A stretch of DNA of 22,435 nucleotides from Phoronis australis. Taxonomy: Eukaryota; Phoronida; Phoronidae. Positions within the stretch are counted from its first letter, which is position 1; every line of letters starts with the position of its first letter. Location: positions 10,723-33,157 of the forward strand of contig NMRA01001005.1 in assembly GCA_002633005.1 (NCBI GenBank), written 5' to 3'. Shown here piece by piece: positions 19,091-22,435 of this stretch. A program made the position numbers and the translations under genes. The notes below the pieces were generated by a model, which did not search any database, was not told the DNA's origin, and worked only from the letters and a program-made list of their open reading frames with translations.

Positions 19091-19804
19091 AGGGAAATGT
19101 TGAGTTTATTAATTAACTCCGGTAATTAACATTATACTGCTGAAACAAGATTTAAATGCGTGCAGTTTTAGTGTTTTTTTTTGGGGGGGGGGGGCTCAGA
19201 TCCAATATCAAGTGTCAAATTCGGAACACGGCGCAATCGTAACGGAACTATGGCTAAGTATAGGCTCTCCCGCGATATCTCAGGCGACCGGCAGTGGCGC
19301 TGGGCACTACGACTCCGTTTCCGTCGTCTGCTCCACTGTGCGATGAAAAAAATACTTCATTTTTTTAAAGAAAATGGAATCTTTGTGATGATGAAAAAAC
19401 AGAAGCTTCTAGTAAGATGTCAATTTTAATCGAAGCCTCAGTGAATCACTCAGAAACTCATAATTCTCTCTTTGTCAAACCTTAACTTTTAAAAGACGAT
19501 TTCCAAAGCAATTGCCAACAAAAAACGGATTTGGTCTTTTGGGCAATTGAAGACTATTTTAAATACAACAAATTTGTAACGAACTGATTGCACAAAATAT
19601 AAAACATGTAATAAGCATTACAAAAAATGGGTTCAGTGCGCAAACGCTGTGGACCATAAACAAATAGGTCTCTTAGTATCAGGATAGGAGTTAAATCGTG
19701 GTGGTGGCAACCCCCCCCATCCCGACTTCCCCCCATTGGGTGCTATGCGCATCTACAATCGTGCTTTGAGCAAATGTTTAAAGACAAAATGTTGGCCTCC
19801 CTGT
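19091..19804. other. Possible interior of a hAT-like element
   Basis: Contains a second G-run (19182-19193) and a CpG-rich stretch at about 19215-19342 with an 82-codon plus-strand frame (19181-19429) that starts in the G-run. No transposase motif is recognised. A C-run lies at 19710-19720. Confidence 0.35.
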
Positions 19805-19825
19805 GATATCCTAGATCCGCCACTG
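19805..19825 (-). mobile_element. hAT-like terminal repeat
   Basis: The minus strand reads CAGTGGCGGATCTAGGATAT, closely matching the hAT-type end at 13391-13411 (CAGTGGCGGATTTAGAGTGG). It marks one end of an element lying to its left. Confidence 0.6.
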
Positions 19826-19829
19826 TGAG

Positions 19830-22128
19830 CAAACTTATGCACCCGCCCCTGTATGTTAACACGAACATTTCACAACTCTTTGAAGTTGTGTATTTCCTAA
19901 CCAATGAGTACCTACTAGCCTGGATGCCAAATCTCCAATAGTAAGCATTCGTAGATAGTTCGTGTTTACTTTTCCTCTTTCTACAGCCGTCCATGCCAGT
20001 CAAGCATTTTGCATCTAAAACTGAGGCTTACTTTCAATGGCGAACTAAAAAATACTTTAGAGCACGCGTATTTTAAAGACACTGTTTTAGCATTATTTCA
20101 GTTAAAATCTTCATAAAACGGATTTTAACGCAGGTTTGTTCAGTCGAAACTAGTACACATTCAACCCAACTCCAAATATTTTCAAACTTAACTGAATTTA
20201 ACATACAGTTTAATTTTAGTTTTAGTGGTGCACTACTACCTAAAATGGCTTCTAGAGTAACAGCGGATTCATGCATTATGGATGCTTATTCAACTGCCGT
20301 CATACCCAATGAAAAATATTTTTAAAAGTGATAATAAAATACGGCAAACACAAGCAGGTTCGAAAGTTACCAAATTTTATATTTTAGTGATGCCTTTCGA
20401 CTGACGAAACTCATCCTGTGTTGTAAATTTTTTAAGGGGAGATATCGTTAAAACAAACAAGCTAACAAGCACGTAAACAAGCAAAAAATTACTAAATCAG
20501 CAAACCAGCAAGCTTTGTCAGAAATACAATTTCCAAAAATAGAATTTCTCTTACCAGTTAGTTCCCTGAGACCAGTACTCGTTAACTCCACATCCACTTT
20601 CAAGTACAATTTCTCAAAATCAAGATGGTCCAACGAACGAACTCATTTGAAAATTGTTGTAAACGCACTGAAATGGACTCATCTCTTTATCGGTAGTCAG
20701 AACAAAACCGTTCAAAGAATGACCAGCTCAGACAAACTTTCAACTGCATGGCTAACACGTTTTCAACAGCAGCGATGGGTCATTTTCAATGTTGAAAAAG
20801 TGGCCAAGATAGTTTTCCACGGCGGGGTAAATATGTATTATTACACCGGCTCAGTGCATGGCAACAACAGGGGAGTGTGGCAATGAAACCTCAATCCCCG
20901 GCATTCGTATAAGAATGAACAGACCACTGCGTCAATGAAATGACAACCCCCTTGCTTGAAAAGTGACCTTGATCGTGTAACCTTGTGGAGCGCCTCGGAG
21001 GTCACCTCTCAGTTATCAAGTTTCAGCTGATCCGTCATCATATTAATTTTTGGCGTTCCTGTTATCATTTTGCGACTCTCCTCAGTTTTCCTTTAGTGTC
21101 CTATTTTGAAGTAGCAACCTTTGGGCGCGGAAGACGAAACACCGTTCATACCAAACCTTCTGCCGTCGATGCTTGACGGCAGGTCTGGTTAGTTATACAA
21201 AACCGACCGTGAACCCCCCTCGGGTACTGCTGTTCTAGTGACACGTTTCCAATGCAAGTTTCCACAGATCCATGGGGTCATTTTACGTTCACCGCATTAA
21301 ATAGAGATACTAGTAAAGAAAGACTCGGCGGAGTCACACCCGATCAAATGGGACAACGAAGCAATCAAGATTCTCGTACAATCCGCAGCTGGTTGCAATG
21401 GTTTAAGTTTGATACTTCTTTACTTATCGTCTCGTCGTCATGCCATGAAGTCGGGGAGAGGCTACATGAAAGAATAAAACATCTGGCAGGGGCCGGCAGT
21501 GCAGACCTCGAAACTAAGCGATCAGTGTGCTTGGGGGTTTCAGCCGCCAGGGGGCACAGTAGGATTGAACAATGGCAAAGATCTGAGGGGCTTCAAAATC
21601 CTGTTTATTTAGCACCACACGCCCAGTGACGCCTTCAGCAGGTAGACTAATTTCACTGATTCCTTCAAGAACATTACAGTAAACGTGCCGCAGCTACTGG
21701 TGAATCCCGCCGGGCCGCATTCTGCCAATGACAATACAGTTCCGTACGAAATCCCAGCGCTCGTTTTTCCTGGGAGTAACACAGTCCCATGTGTGACTGA
21801 ACTAGTTTGGCAAATACAAAATTGTGCACCAGTGACGGGCATTCACTTTTGAATATGACGTGACTTTCATGTAACTAAGAGCAATAAAAAACAGTCATTC
21901 CATCCACGTAGCAAATGTTTTAATTTTACCTGTACCTGTACCCACTTGTGTGCGCCATGCCGATGTATTTGCACATGTAGTAGGTACACCCCTTCTGTAC
22001 AACACATCATGCATAACAAATATAGACACCGTCTTTTAAAACAAGAGCAACGCGGAGCGTTGAAATGCGCCCACAATTGCACCGCATACGGTATCCTTCT
22101 AGGGTTGTTTATTGGTACCATAAAGTGG
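19830..22128. other. Right part of the window, no gene recognised with confidence
   Basis: Candidate upstream exons of gene B would lie here or beyond the edge, but none is convincing. Plus-strand frames at 20515-20886 (123 codons) and 21252-21629 (125 codons), and a stop-bounded plus-strand frame at about 21648-21848, show no recognised domain. A minus-strand stretch at 20532-20633 ends ELTSTGLRELTG before the donor GTAAGA, like the end of a phase-1 Ig exon, but has no proper acceptor. A small perfect hairpin (CAACGC, GGA, GCGTTG) is at 22048-22062. Confidence 0.35.
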
Positions 22129-22141
22129 CCAGTAGAGGGCA
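22129..22141 (+). promoter_or_regulatory. CTCF-like motif
   Basis: The sequence CCAGTAGAGGGCA fits the core CTCF consensus of bilaterian animals. A near match missing one G (CCACTAGAGGCA) occurs at 22411-22422. Such matches also occur by chance or within repeats, and CTCF use is not established in all animal groups. Confidence 0.3.
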
Positions 22142-22395
22142 TACTTTGCAAAATGGAAAGGCATGGCCATTGTCTCCTCAATAGGCTAAGTAATCTTCAT
22201 AATACAAGCACGTCCTATACACCAGTTGCTTAAAGCACCACAGAAACATAGAATTAAAAACAAATTTACCAACATACGAAATTAGCACAGCATTAGAATG
22301 CCAGAAACAAATTTCTACTTGGAACTTTTCCTTCACAGTCACGAAGTAACACAAAGTATACACCTGAAGACCTATGAAAATACAGAGGTCAATGT

Positions 22396-22435
22396 AAAAT
22401 ACTAAAATTGCCACTAGAGGCAAATACTAAAATTG
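22396..22435. repeat. Start of a possible 25-bp tandem repeat cut by the window edge
   Basis: AAATACTAAAATTG occurs at 22397-22410 and again at 22422-22435, separated by CCACTAGAGGC. Only about one and a half units are visible. Confidence 0.45.

Noticed and set aside
20448-20531. Hydrophobic minus-strand run (ADLVIFCLFTCLLACLF) like a membrane segment
   Set aside because: It comes from a simple AAACAAGC-type repeat on the plus strand and is followed by a stop, so the hydrophobicity is probably a by-product of the repeat.
20532-20633. Possible Ig-exon end on the minus strand (ELTSTGLRELTG then donor GTAAGA)
   Set aside because: The phase-1 donor looks right, but a stop lies about 100 bases upstream and the only AG after it (ATGAG) is a poor acceptor. 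No cysteine or tryptophan core is visible in the same frame.
21252-21629. Possible Myb/trihelix-like DNA-binding segment (KWDNEAIKILV in one frame)
   Set aside because: Only a short fragment resembles the family, it is in a different frame from the longest open frame, and it soon meets a stop.
22178-22423. Hydrophobic 81-codon minus-strand frame as a gene B membrane exon
   Set aside because: No suitable acceptor and donor in matching phase; the hydrophobic content follows from AT-rich sequence.
1-22435. CRISPR array, bacterial operon or prophage
   Set aside because: No spaced direct repeats, ribosome-binding sites or compact gene order; splice sites and exon phases show animal DNA.
1-22435. 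tRNA or rRNA genes
   Set aside because: I found no cloverleaf with A and B boxes and no recognisable ribosomal RNA segment.

Overview
This is eukaryotic, intron-rich animal DNA that looks AT-rich by eye, with no long uninterrupted gene. The coding pieces are short exons with clear splice sites, and the spacers hold hAT-like terminal repeats, G-tract elements, a 55-bp minisatellite and a short inverted-repeat element. This suits an invertebrate with a medium-sized genome (cnidarian, lophotrochozoan or invertebrate deuterostome). I cannot name the species.

The core is one gene on the minus strand, called here gene A, running from about 12046 down to about 705. It has a signal-peptide exon (11983-12046), three exons that each hold one immunoglobulin-like domain (9021-9383, 7781-8104, 2451-2750), then probable membrane-proximal spacer exons (2106-2156, 1928-2008). 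Every junction is phase 1, so the pieces join in frame to about 394 residues. The outermost domain is V-like but lacks both canonical cysteines; the next two keep the cysteine pair and the tryptophan. A charged, tyrosine-bearing terminal exon at 705-948 is the best candidate for the cytoplasmic tail. I could not find the exon coding the membrane segment, so the link to this tail is inferred.

A second tail-like terminal exon (18676-18940, minus strand) has a strong acceptor, carries three YxxL motifs, one fitting the ITIM consensus, and ends in a stop. It lies upstream of gene A's start, so it is probably the 3' end of a neighbouring gene B whose remaining exons are not recognised here and may lie beyond the right edge. 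A further possible tail exon lies inside gene A (5354-5582). Together these suggest a tandem cluster of Ig-superfamily receptors with divergent signalling tails. The general design resembles known innate-immune or allorecognition receptor clusters (for example the Alr genes of the hydroid Hydractinia), but only by architecture.

The rest is intron and intergenic sequence. It includes a CpG-rich patch near 6400-6574 that could be a promoter, unmatched consensus splice donors near 13891 and 14042, nested inverted repeats at 13077-13411, a hairpin-rich stretch at 16134-16432, a possible cupredoxin-like exon at 16755-16876, and a CTCF-like motif near the right end.
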